DNA of 5,950 bases from Limisphaerales bacterium (lineage in GTDB: Bacteria > Verrucomicrobiota > Verrucomicrobiia > Limisphaerales > UBA11358), in assembly GCA_003133815.1 (NCBI GenBank), contig PKZR01000393.1, forward strand, positions 7,245-13,194, read 5' to 3'. Shown here one piece after another: positions 1 through 5,950 of the stretch. The notes under the pieces are model-generated. The model had not been told where the DNA came from and did not search any database. It saw only the letters and a list, made by a program, of their open reading frames with translations. The position numbers and the translations under genes were made by a program. How positions within the stretch are numbered: position 1 is the stretch's first letter; every line of letters starts with the position of its first letter.

Positions 1-1608
1 TTCCGCGTTCATAAATTCGACGCCACGCGCATCCGCGCACGTGAGCGTTCCCGTTTTGTCCAAAACAATCGTGTCCACGCCGGCCATGCGCTCGACGACG
101 AGCGCGTTTTTCAAAAATATTTTCAGCCGCGCCAGCAGCCGTTGCGCGGTGCCATGCGTGAGCGGCGCGGCCAGCGCCAGCGCGCACGGACAGGCGACGA
201 TCAAAACTGAAGTGAATGCCTTCAACGATTTTGCCGCGTCCCGAAAAATCCAAAACACCGCCGCCGCCAGCGCGATGCCGACGACGATTTTGGTAAAACG
301 TTTGCTGTAACGATTGGTCTGCGAATCCAGATCGCGGTCGCTGTGCTTGCGAAAGGCTTCGTTGTTCCAAAGCGTCGCCAGATAACTTTGCGCCACCGGC
401 TTCACGGTTTCGACCTCGATGGCTCCGCCAACTTGCCGGCCGCCGGCGAACAAATGTCCGCCCGCTGCGCAGCCCACCGGCTCGGATTCGCCGGTTACAA
501 AGCTGTAATCCAGGCACGCCTCGCCGCTGACCAGTTTGGCATCCGCCGGCAGCAACTCGCCGTTGCGCAAAATCAAATGGTCACCGGTCTGGAGCTGGGA
601 AATGGCCACGCTGGCTTCGCCGCCGGAATTTTTTCGAACCACGGACAGCGGGAAAAAGCCTTTGTAATCGCGGTCAAATGTCAGCCGGTCGTAGGTTTTT
701 TTCTGAAACAGCCGGCCACAGAGCAGGAAAAAAATTAGGCCCGTCAGCGAATCGCAATAGCCGGGGCCGCGCTGCAAAAAAACGTCATACGCGCTCGTCA
801 GATAAATCGCCGCCAAGCCGGTCACGATGGGAACCTCCAGCGTCAACGTGCGCTGCCGCAAACTCAACCACGCCGCCTGCCAGAAATCCCGCGCGCTGTA
901 AGTCACCACCGGCAGCGCAAATGCCAGGCTCAAAAAACCGGCCAGCGGTTTGAACCATCCGCCGTTGAAGCTGTTGAGGCCAAAATAAAACGGCAGCGAC
1001 ATCAGCATGATGTTGCCAAACGCGAAGCCGGCCAGCCCGATTTGCAGCCACGCTTTTTTGCGCCACGGCGACGGCGCCGCTTTCTCGGTTTCGCCGAACG
1101 TCAGCTGCGGTTCGTAGCCGATGGACGCGAGCAGCGCGACGAGTTCGCTGAATTTGATTTTGTCCGGCGCGAAGGTGATGGCGGCTTCGCGTCGGGAAAA
1201 ATTCACCTGCGAATGGCCGATGCCCGGATGGAGCTTGAAGAGATTTTCCAGCAGCCAGACGCACGCCACGCAATGAATGGTCGGCAGATGCAGCGTGACC
1301 TTGGCCCGCGTCTGGTCGGTGTAATCAAATAATTTCTCCTGCAAAGCCGGGTCATCAAGAAACGCCCACTTAGCCACCGCACACTCGCTGCGGATGCGAA
1401 CACCTGGACGCGAGTTCAATTCATAAAATTGTTGAAGGCCGTTTTCGTGCAGTAACTTGTAGACCGTCTGGCAGCCAAAACAGCAGAATAATTTGGCATC
1501 CAGGGAAAATGAATCAGCCGGACAAGGTTCGCCACAATGGCAGCAGCCACAGCCCTGACGGTATTGTCGGGCTTCTTTGTTTTGCAGTTGTGACTTTAAT
1601 TGCGGCAT
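1..1608 (-). CDS. Heavy-metal (copper) translocating P1B-type ATPase, CcoI/FixI-like, 3' end cut by window
   Basis: ATP-driven transition-metal pump of the inner membrane, most likely for Cu(I). The reading frame stays open for 536 codons from ATG 1608 to the left edge. In order: a Cys-rich N-terminal domain (C20, C22, C23, C25, C29, then FCCFGC at 41-46) like the metal-binding domain preceding HMA in CcoI/FixI pumps; an HMA domain with HCVAC (C113, C116); TM segments near 188-209, 218-236, 257-275 and 282-296, including GNIMLMS and DSLTGLIFFLL typical of this subgroup; the actuator TGES at 372-375; the metal-site CPC at 473-475 in a TM helix; and the phosphorylation motif DKTGTLT with D517. 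The ATP-binding domain and last TM helices are off-window. Family knowledge: CcoI/FixI pumps supply copper for cbb3 oxidase assembly; no cco gene is visible here, so that role is inference. An in-frame ATG at 1662 would add 18 mostly hydrophobic residues; 1608 is preferred because it gives the usual hydrophilic start. General copper efflux is the main alternative. Confidence 0.9.
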   Translation of the reverse strand, partial: MPQLKSQLQNKEARQYRQGCGCCHCGEPCPADSFSLDAKLFCCFGCQTVYKLLHENGLQQFYELNSRPGVRIRSECAVAKWAFLDDPALQEKLFDYTDQTRAKVTLHLPTIHCVACVWLLENLFKLHPGIGHSQVNFSRREAAITFAPDKIKFSELVALLASIGYEPQLTFGETEKAAPSPWRKKAWLQIGLAGFAFGNIMLMSLPFYFGLNSFNGGWFKPLAGFLSLAFALPVVTYSARDFWQAAWLSLRQRTLTLEVPIVTGLAAIYLTSAYDVFLQRGPGYCDSLTGLIFFLLCGRLFQKKTYDRLTFDRDYKGFFPLSVVRKNSGGEASVAISQLQTGDHLILRNGELLPADAKLVSGEACLDYSFVTGESEPVGCAAGGHLFAGGRQVGGAIEVETVKPVAQSYLATLWNNEAFRKHSDRDLDSQTNRYSKRFTKIVVGIALAAAVFWIFRDAAKSLKAFTSVLIVACPCALALAAPLTHGTAQRLLARLKIFLKNALVVERMAGVDTIVLDKTGTLTCADARGVEFMNAE

Positions 1609-1632
1609 TGATTGTCCGTTTAAGACAATTAA
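1608..1632. repeat. Inverted repeat at the ATPase start codon (possible operator or mRNA hairpin)
   Basis: TTGATTGTC (1608-1616) and GACAATTAA (1624-1632) are inverted copies with one mismatch in nine, separated by seven bases; the inner ATTGTC/GACAAT arms are perfect. The repeat ends on the A of the ATPase ATG at 1608 and covers the position where a ribosome-binding site would lie. It could be a dyad operator for a metal- or redox-responsive repressor, or a hairpin in the ATPase mRNA that masks the start. It does not match the CopY (TACAnnTGTA) or FNR (TTGATnnnnATCAA) consensus. Only one copy was seen. Confidence 0.45.
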
Positions 1633-1764
1633 ATAAGCGATGCAGAAAAACAGGCTAACCATCTTTTACCAAAGGTTGATCATATTTTGACTTCAGCATC
1701 GTGCCGAAGGGCGTTTTTAAAATTTATTCGCTTGCTGCGAGGAATTTTTGCATAGTGCGCCGGA
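1609..1764. other. Divergent intergenic region between the ATPase gene and yicC
   Basis: This AT-rich 156-base spacer is the only substantial non-coding stretch. It must hold the promoters for both directions. A minus-strand promoter candidate and the inverted repeat are listed separately. For the plus strand there is a good -35-like TTGACT at 1687-1692, but the nearest AT-rich -10-like bases (1716-1723) are too far away for a normal 16-18 base spacer, so no yicC promoter is called. No tRNA, riboswitch-like fold or convincing terminator is seen. Confidence 0.75.
1679..1707 (-). promoter_or_regulatory. Candidate sigma-70-type promoter for the P-type ATPase gene
   Basis: Read on the minus strand, TCGGCA at 1707-1702 (4 of 6 to TTGACA) is followed after 17 bases by TATGAT at 1684-1679 (5 of 6 to TATAAT). 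Transcription would start near 1672, leaving a leader of about 64 bases to the ATG at 1608 but only about 10 bases to the alternative ATG at 1662. This mildly favours the downstream start. The call rests on consensus matching alone in an AT-rich spacer, so it is tentative. Confidence 0.35.
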
Positions 1765-2646
1765 ATGAAATCCATGACGGGTTACGGTCGCGGCGAGTGC
1801 GCTAGAGACGGCTTCAAAATCACCGTCGAGCTGGGCGCGGTCAACCGCCGACAATCGGAAATTTCCGTTAGCCTGCCGCGCGAGATGGAAATGATCGAGG
1901 CGCAGGTGCGCGACGCCATCAACGCGCAGGTGGCGCGCGGTCGCGTGACGGCACGCATCGGCATCCACGCAGCGGAGGGCCAGGCAGCGGCACGTGCACA
2001 TATCAACCTGCCTCTCGCCAAATCCTACGCCACGGAACTGGCGCGACTGGCGAAGTCGCTGAAAATTTCCGGCGAGGTCTCGCTGGACCAGATTTTGCGC
2101 GCACCGGAAGTTTTCCAAAGCGATGAAGAACTGGTCGAGGCGGAAACCGTCTGTCCCGCCGTGGAGAAAGCTTTGAAAGCGGCGCTGGAGGCTCTCGTGA
2201 AGATGCGCGAGCGCGAAGGCGCGCATTTGTCGGAAGATTTGACGGCGCGAATCGGCATCATGCGTAGCGCGGTTGAAAAAATCCAGAAGCAGGCGCCGCA
2301 AACGGCGGAGAATTATCGCCAGCAATTGCTCGAACGAATAAAAAGCGCGGGAATTGAGAACATCGCGCCGGATGACGAGCGGTTGTTAAAGGAAATTGTC
2401 CTGTTCGCGGATCGCTCGGACATCTCGGAAGAATTGACGAGGCTGCACAGTCACTTCAAACAATTCGAAGATTGTCGGAAGTCGAAAGAGCCGGTCGGGC
2501 GCACACTGGATTTTCTCGCGCAGGAAATGAACCGCGAAATCAATACCATTGGATCCAAGGCGAACGACGCCATCATCTCGCGCGAAGTCGTGACGCTGAA
2601 GACGGAACTGGAACGATTTCGCGAGCAAGTGCAAAACGTGGAATGA
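1765..2646 (+). CDS. yicC: YicC/YloC family endoribonuclease
   Basis: A 293-residue cytoplasmic protein with full YicC-family architecture and normal length. The YicC_N domain opens with the family signature MKSMTGYGRGE at residues 1-11. The C-terminal DUF1732-type domain carries DISEELTRLHSHF at 219-231, GRTLDFLAQEMNRE at 245-258 and NTIGSKANDAIIS just after, the most conserved block in the family. Family knowledge: YicC proteins are endoribonucleases; in E. coli YicC is linked to degradation of the small RNA RyhB. Its target here is unknown. The start is fixed by the signature sitting right at the N-terminus. The upstream bases (GCCGGA directly before ATG) offer no properly spaced Shine-Dalgarno; an AGGA at 1740-1743 is too far away. 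The gene heads a plus-strand series and its stop overlaps the gmk start, matching the yicC-gmk neighbourhood seen in many bacteria. Confidence 0.95.
   Translation: MKSMTGYGRGECARDGFKITVELGAVNRRQSEISVSLPREMEMIEAQVRDAINAQVARGRVTARIGIHAAEGQAAARAHINLPLAKSYATELARLAKSLKISGEVSLDQILRAPEVFQSDEELVEAETVCPAVEKALKAALEALVKMREREGAHLSEDLTARIGIMRSAVEKIQKQAPQTAENYRQQLLERIKSAGIENIAPDDERLLKEIVLFADRSDISEELTRLHSHFKQFEDCRKSKEPVGRTLDFLAQEMNREINTIGSKANDAIISREVVTLKTELERFREQVQNVE
2643..2646 (+). other. ATGA stop-start overlap, yicC/gmk
   Basis: The yicC stop TGA (2644-2646) overlaps the proposed gmk start ATG (2643-2645). Such overlaps normally mean a shared transcript and coupled translation. The coupling is inferred; if gmk really starts at GTG 2679 there is no overlap and the gap is 32 bases. 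Confidence 0.7.
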
Positions 2647-3296
2647 AAAACAGAAGCCAGAAGGCAGAAACTGATACGGTGAAAAAGTCAGCGCCGCTGC
2701 TGATTTTGATCTCCGCACCGTCGGGCGGTGGCAAGACAACGTTGTGTGAAATGCTGCTGGCGGCAAGGAGGGACATGACGCGCGCCATCACCTGCACGAC
2801 GCGCGCGCCGCGCCCTGGCGAGAAGGACGGCGTTGATTATCATTTTTTCACGGCGGAAGAATTTTTGAAGCGGCTGCACGCGGGAAATTTTCTGGAACAC
2901 GCGACGGTCTATGGCAACAGCTATGGCATCTTAAAATCCGAACTGCTCGGCAAATTGCGCGAAGGAAAAGATGTTTTGCTGAACGTGGACGTGCAGGGCG
3001 CGGCAACCATCCGCGAGCAGTCCGAAAGCGAACCGGAACTAAAACGCGCGCTGGTCACAATTTTTCTGACGCCGACGCCTTTGACTGTGTTGGAAGAGCG
3101 GCTGAAAAAGCGTGGCGCAGACGCGGAAGCGGTCATCCAAAAACGGCTTGCGGTCGCACGGCAGGAAATCACACAATGGAAAAACTTCGATTACCTTCTG
3201 GTCAGCGGCAGCAAGCAGGAGGATTTGCGAAGGACGCTGGCCATCGTGGAGGCGGAAAAAATGCGCTCGGAACGCTCGCAGCCGCCTGAATTTTGA
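2643..3296 (+). CDS. gmk: Guanylate kinase
   Basis: Cytoplasmic nucleotide kinase converting GMP (and dGMP) plus ATP to GDP plus ADP, essential for GTP supply. Numbering from ATG 2643 (217 residues): P-loop SAPSGGGKTT at 24-33 with K31; the GMP-binding segment TTRAPRPGEKDGVDYHF at 52-68; FLEHATVYGNSYG at 83-95; and NVDVQG at 114-119. The lid region follows, then RLAVARQEI and the NFDYLLVS block typical of the C-terminal core. The P-loop has Ala where many homologues have Gly (SGPSG), a known lineage variant and not a defect. The reading frame is open back to 2472 inside yicC, but the ATG at 2643 overlaps the yicC stop (ATGA), pointing to translational coupling. A GTG at 2679, 14 bases after AGAAGG, would give 205 residues, close to the E. 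coli length; the first 12-15 residues are polar and not clearly part of the fold, so the exact start is uncertain. Confidence 0.96.
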   Translation: MKNRSQKAETDTVKKSAPLLILISAPSGGGKTTLCEMLLAARRDMTRAITCTTRAPRPGEKDGVDYHFFTAEEFLKRLHAGNFLEHATVYGNSYGILKSELLGKLREGKDVLLNVDVQGAATIREQSESEPELKRALVTIFLTPTPLTVLEERLKKRGADAEAVIQKRLAVARQEITQWKNFDYLLVSGSKQEDLRRTLAIVEAEKMRSERSQPPEF

Positions 3297-3311
3297 GCTA
3301 GAATTCAAAAC

Positions 3312-3860
3312 ATGAGCGTTTCAAAAAAAATCGTTCTCGGTGTGACCGGCTCCATCGCCGCGCACAAGGCGGCTGACCTGGCCTCGCTTCTGACAAAGTC
3401 AAATTGCGACGTGCGCGTGGTGATGACGGCGGACGCGCAGCATTTCATCACGCCGCTGCCGTTCAAGACGCTCACTCGCCATCCGGTGGTGACGAATCTT
3501 TACGACGAAGACGAGGGCTGGCAGCCGACGCACATCGAACTCGCCGACGCGGCGGATTTGCTGGTCATCGCGCCAGCAACGGCAAATGTAATCGCGAAGC
3601 TGGCGCACGGCCTCGCGGATGACGCGCTGACGTGCATCGCGCTGGCATTGAATCCGCAGGCGAAAATTTTGATCGCGCCGGCGATGAACGGGAAAATGTG
3701 GCTGCACACGGCGACGCAGGCGAACGTGGCGACGTTAAAAAAACGCGGCGCTGAATTTATCGGGCCGGACGAGGGAATGTTGTCGTGCGGCTATGAAGGC
3801 ATCGGACGTTTGTGGCCGGTTGAGGCCATTGTCAAACGCGCGTTGAAATTGTTGCTTTAA
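3312..3860 (+). CDS. coaC: Phosphopantothenoylcysteine decarboxylase, stand-alone CoaC flavoprotein
   Basis: FMN-dependent cytoplasmic enzyme that decarboxylates 4'-phosphopantothenoylcysteine to 4'-phosphopantetheine in coenzyme A synthesis. The 182 residues cover just the flavoprotein (HFCD) fold: GVTGSIAAHKAADL at 10-23, HIELADAADLLVIAPATANVIAKLAHGLADD at 74-104 in the FMN-binding core, PAMNGKMW at 123-130 (the PxMNxxMW substrate motif), and the SCGYEGIGR active-site lid at 158-166. H74, N126 and C159 align with catalytic residues H75, N125 and C158 of E. coli CoaBC. The protein ends at LKLLL with a clean TAA, so the CoaB ligase half found fused in many bacteria is absent and is expected elsewhere in the genome. 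Other HFCD proteins (UbiX, EpiD-like) are less likely given the PxMNxxMW motif and the Cys lid. It lies 15 bases after gmk with no obvious Shine-Dalgarno, presumably in the same transcript. Confidence 0.92.
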   Translation: MSVSKKIVLGVTGSIAAHKAADLASLLTKSNCDVRVVMTADAQHFITPLPFKTLTRHPVVTNLYDEDEGWQPTHIELADAADLLVIAPATANVIAKLAHGLADDALTCIALALNPQAKILIAPAMNGKMWLHTATQANVATLKKRGAEFIGPDEGMLSCGYEGIGRLWPVEAIVKRALKLLL

Positions 3861-3884
3861 AGATTCCTTCATTGCAGCGAACTT

Positions 3885-5276
3885 ATGAAACAAAGCCATG
3901 AACTGTGGCTGAAGCGGCTTTTCAAATCGCTGGAAATTCCGGCGCCCGACCCGTCGCGCCTGCTCCGGCGCATCGAGTTTATGGAGCGGAACGTCATGCT
4001 GCCGGTCAAGGCGGTCTTCATCGGGATGATTTTGTATTCGTTCGATTATTCCAGCCGCTGGCTGGGGCCGATTTTGAGCACGCCGGACGTGACGGTTGAG
4101 ACGCTTCAATTTATTTTTTCGTTTTACATCCTGGCCAATTTCATCTTCGCGATTTTGTTGTTGGGCGCGGAATGCCTGCCGCTGGCGGTGGTGCAATGGA
4201 CGGTGGTCACGAGCAGCCTGGTGGACGGGCTGTGGATTGCGGCGATGGCATATATGACCGGCGGACCGGACAGTATTTTGTTCTGGCTGTTTGTCGCGTT
4301 GATCGTCCGCAACGCCATCAGCGTGCCGCCGGGATTTTCCCAGTTGTTCCTGAACGTCGCCATCAGCCTTTGCTACGCGCTGGTGGCGGTGCTTTACGTT
4401 TCGGTGTTGAGCAATACCGATGAATTTAACCTGCGCATGATGGATTCGACGCCGCAAGAGGATTTGGGCGAACCGTTTGTGCTGCGACTGACGGTGCTGT
4501 TTTTGACGACGGCCTGCTGTTACGGCGCTCAGGTGCTGCTCGAACGCCAGCAGCTCGCGGTCGAGGAGGCCGGCGAATTCGCCGCGCGCGAGGCGCAGTT
4601 GCATTCCGCCGGGCGGCTCGCTGCGGAGTTCGCGCACCAGATCAAAAACCCGCTGGCCGTCATCAACAGCACCGCGTTCTCTCTGCAACGCGCCCTGCGC
4701 GAAAACAAGGCCGCCGCGCCCGAACAGATCGAGATCATCCAGGAAGAAGTCGCGCGGGCGGACAAGGTCGTCACTCAAATCATGGGCTACGCGCAATTGA
4801 GCGAGGGCCGCGTGGAAAAATTGAACCTGTCCGAGGAGCTTGACCGCGCCGTCGCGCAGATTTTTCCCGCCGCCGTGCCGACCGGAACAAAAATTCACCG
4901 AGAATACGGACGCGATTTTCCGCCGCTGTTCATGCAGCGCGGCCATTTGTCCGAAATACTGCTCAACCTGCTTCAAAACGCGCGGGAGACGCTCCGTGAG
5001 ACGGGAAATGTTTTCATAAGCGCCGTTTCCCGCCGCGACCAGACTATTGATATTTCCGTGCGTGACGACGGTATCGGAATTGCGCCGGAAAAAAAGGAGC
5101 GCATATTCGAGGCATATTATACCACCAAGGAAAAGGGCAGCGGCCTTGGCCTGACCATCGTCAAGCACAACGCCGAACTTTACGGCGGGACTGTGCGCGT
5201 GGAATCGGAGCTTGGAAAAGGCGCGAAATTCATCGTAATCTTCCCGGCGAAGGCTCTGATGACATTTTCCAAATGA
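3885..5276 (+). CDS. Six-TM sensor histidine kinase, NtrB/AtoS-like transmitter, partner of the downstream NtrC-family regulator
   Basis: Membrane-bound sensor kinase of 463 residues that should autophosphorylate on His and pass phosphate to the regulator encoded next. Hydrophobic segments near 38-53, 72-94, 98-123, 129-147, 152-175 and 196-217 suggest six TM helices with only short loops and no large periplasmic domain. A helical, charged linker (218-240) leads to the dimerisation domain with the H-box EFAHQIKNPLAVI and phospho-acceptor H251. The ATPase domain has the N-box LLNLLQNARETL (N365), G1 DDGIGIAPE (D394-G398), the F-box IFEAYYTTK and G2 GSGLGL (418-423), all intact. There is no visible PAS, GAF or HAMP domain. 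I recognise the transmitter but not the sensor module, so the signal is unknown; a membrane-embedded or membrane-state stimulus is inferred. It starts 24 bases after coaC without a clear ribosome-binding site and its stop overlaps the regulator start. Confidence 0.93.
   Translation: MKQSHELWLKRLFKSLEIPAPDPSRLLRRIEFMERNVMLPVKAVFIGMILYSFDYSSRWLGPILSTPDVTVETLQFIFSFYILANFIFAILLLGAECLPLAVVQWTVVTSSLVDGLWIAAMAYMTGGPDSILFWLFVALIVRNAISVPPGFSQLFLNVAISLCYALVAVLYVSVLSNTDEFNLRMMDSTPQEDLGEPFVLRLTVLFLTTACCYGAQVLLERQQLAVEEAGEFAAREAQLHSAGRLAAEFAHQIKNPLAVINSTAFSLQRALRENKAAAPEQIEIIQEEVARADKVVTQIMGYAQLSEGRVEKLNLSEELDRAVAQIFPAAVPTGTKIHREYGRDFPPLFMQRGHLSEILLNLLQNARETLRETGNVFISAVSRRDQTIDISVRDDGIGIAPEKKERIFEAYYTTKEKGSGLGLTIVKHNAELYGGTVRVESELGKGAKFIVIFPAKALMTFSK
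5273..5276 (+). other. ATGA stop-start overlap, kinase/regulator
   Basis: The kinase stop TGA (5274-5276) overlaps the regulator start ATG (5273-5275). The bases before this ATG (CATTTTCCAA) contain no Shine-Dalgarno, so translation of the regulator probably depends on ribosomes finishing the kinase. This supports the two proteins being a cognate pair made in a fixed ratio. Confidence 0.8.
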
Positions 5277-5950
5277 AAGCACCGCTGCCACCCGTTCTCG
5301 TCGTTGACGACGAGAAAAATATGCGCCTGTCACTTCAGACGGTGCTGAAGGACGATGGCTACACAGTCCGCACCGTAGAATCTGCCGAAGAAGGTATCAA
5401 TCTTCTTGAGCGCGAAAGATTTTTCATGGTCATCACCGACGCCCGGCTCGGAGGCATGACCGGCTATGAATTTCTTAAAATAATTCATGCTTCCAAGCCG
5501 GATCTACCCGCGCTCATGCTCACCGCTTATGCAACGCCCAAGCTTGCGGTGGAAGCCATCAAGGCCGGCGCGATTGATTATCTCGCTAAACCGTTTGAGC
5601 CCGAAGAATTGCTCCATGCCGTGGCGCGTTGTGCCGAACGCCACCGGCTTTTGGACGAAAACGCCGCGCTCCGCTCCCGCACGGAGCACATTTCCGGCCT
5701 TGACGACATTGTCGGCGAATCGGAAAAAATGCGGGAACTGCGGAAACTTATCCAAACCATCGCGCCGACGGACGCGCGTGTTTTAATCCTTGGCGAAAGC
5801 GGCACCGGCAAGGAACTCGTCGCCGGCGCACTGCATAGCTTGAGCAAAAGACGCGAAGCAGATTATGTCCGTATCAACTGCGCGGCGATTCCCGAACAAC
5901 TGCTGGAAAGTGAATTGTTCGGCCACGAAAAAGGCGCGTTCACCGGCGCG
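5273..5950 (+). CDS. NtrC-family sigma-54-dependent response regulator, 3' end cut by window
   Basis: Cytoplasmic transcription activator; 226 residues are visible and the frame is open to the right edge. The receiver domain (about 7-125) has acidic pocket D12/D13, phospho-acceptor D56 in VITDARLGGMTG, T84 and K106 in the YLAKPF motif, all expected residues. A short linker with LDENAALRSR leads into the AAA+ sigma-54 interaction domain, which begins near DIVGES (145-150). Walker A is GESGTGKE at 174-181, followed by INCAAIPEQLLESELFGHEKGAFTGA; the last six residues (221-226) are the sigma-54-contacting GAFTGA loop and end exactly at the window boundary. Walker B, the arginine finger and the Fis-type DNA-binding domain must lie beyond 5950. 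Family knowledge: phosphorylation drives oligomerisation and ATP hydrolysis that remodels the RpoN holoenzyme. The ATGA overlap with the kinase indicates a cognate pair. Target genes cannot be told from this window. Confidence 0.95.
   Translation, partial: MKAPLPPVLVVDDEKNMRLSLQTVLKDDGYTVRTVESAEEGINLLERERFFMVITDARLGGMTGYEFLKIIHASKPDLPALMLTAYATPKLAVEAIKAGAIDYLAKPFEPEELLHAVARCAERHRLLDENAALRSRTEHISGLDDIVGESEKMRELRKLIQTIAPTDARVLILGESGTGKELVAGALHSLSKRREADYVRINCAAIPEQLLESELFGHEKGAFTGA

Noticed and set aside
785..1273. Open frames within 1-1608 in other frames, including minus 785-1273 and several on the plus strand.
   Set aside because: They overlap the P-type ATPase frame, which carries HMA, TGES, CPC and DKTGTLT motifs; the alternatives have Arg/Ala-rich composition and no motifs.
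1676..1692. TTGATcata followed by TTTTGA, suggestive of an FNR-type anaerobox, and TTGACT as a yicC -35.
   Set aside because: The second FNR half-site does not match ATCAA. The TTGACT has no -10 element at a usable distance.
1701..1718. A short hairpin-like GCC-GAAG-GGC followed by a T run, resembling a terminator.
   Set aside because: Only three GC pairs plus wobble pairs can form, and no plus-strand gene ends upstream of it to be terminated.
1717..2325. A 202-codon minus-strand open frame opposite yicC.
   Set aside because: It is antisense to the well-conserved YicC frame, its translation is low-complexity Arg/His/Leu-rich, and it has no family resemblance.
3735..5333. A 532-codon open frame on the minus strand opposite coaC and the kinase gene.
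   Set aside because: It is fully antisense to a kinase with every catalytic motif intact. Its translation is rich in Arg, Gln and His with no recognisable domain, which is the usual shadow of a GC-biased gene.

Overview
The window is about 55-57% GC by eye and tightly packed with protein genes. I think it comes from a Gram-negative bacterium, most plausibly of the Verrucomicrobiota/Planctomycetota sphere. The grounds are circumstantial: a stand-alone CoaC rather than a fused CoaBC, an SAPSGGGKTT-type guanylate kinase P-loop, ribosome-binding sites that barely resemble Shine-Dalgarno, and a yicC-gmk-coaC order with no rpoZ. No rRNA or other taxonomic marker is present, so this is inference.

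Layout. Positions 1-1608 on the minus strand hold the N-terminal 536 residues of a heavy-metal P1B-type ATPase of the CcoI/FixI (copper) type, whose C-terminus lies off the left edge. A 156-base divergent intergenic region (1609-1764) follows. It contains a plausible minus-strand promoter and a near-perfect inverted repeat touching the ATPase start codon. From 1765 to the right edge, five genes run on the plus strand with gaps of 24 bases or less: yicC (endoribonuclease family), gmk (guanylate kinase), coaC (phosphopantothenoylcysteine decarboxylase, stand-alone), a six-TM sensor histidine kinase, and an NtrC-family sigma-54-dependent response regulator cut by the window end exactly at its GAFTGA motif. 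The yicC/gmk and kinase/regulator junctions are both ATGA stop-start overlaps.

How the genes relate. yicC, gmk and coaC are housekeeping functions (RNA turnover, GMP to GDP, coenzyme A synthesis) that neighbour each other in many bacteria. The kinase and regulator form a cognate two-component pair placed directly behind them, probably co-transcribed. The ATPase is divergent and functionally separate. There are no RNA genes, mobile elements, CRISPR arrays or phage genes, and no stretch over 300 bases lacks a gene. I do not see a convincing undescribed system. The points most worth a second look are the uncharacterised membrane-sensor/sigma-54 pair behind coaC and the inverted repeat at the ATPase start.
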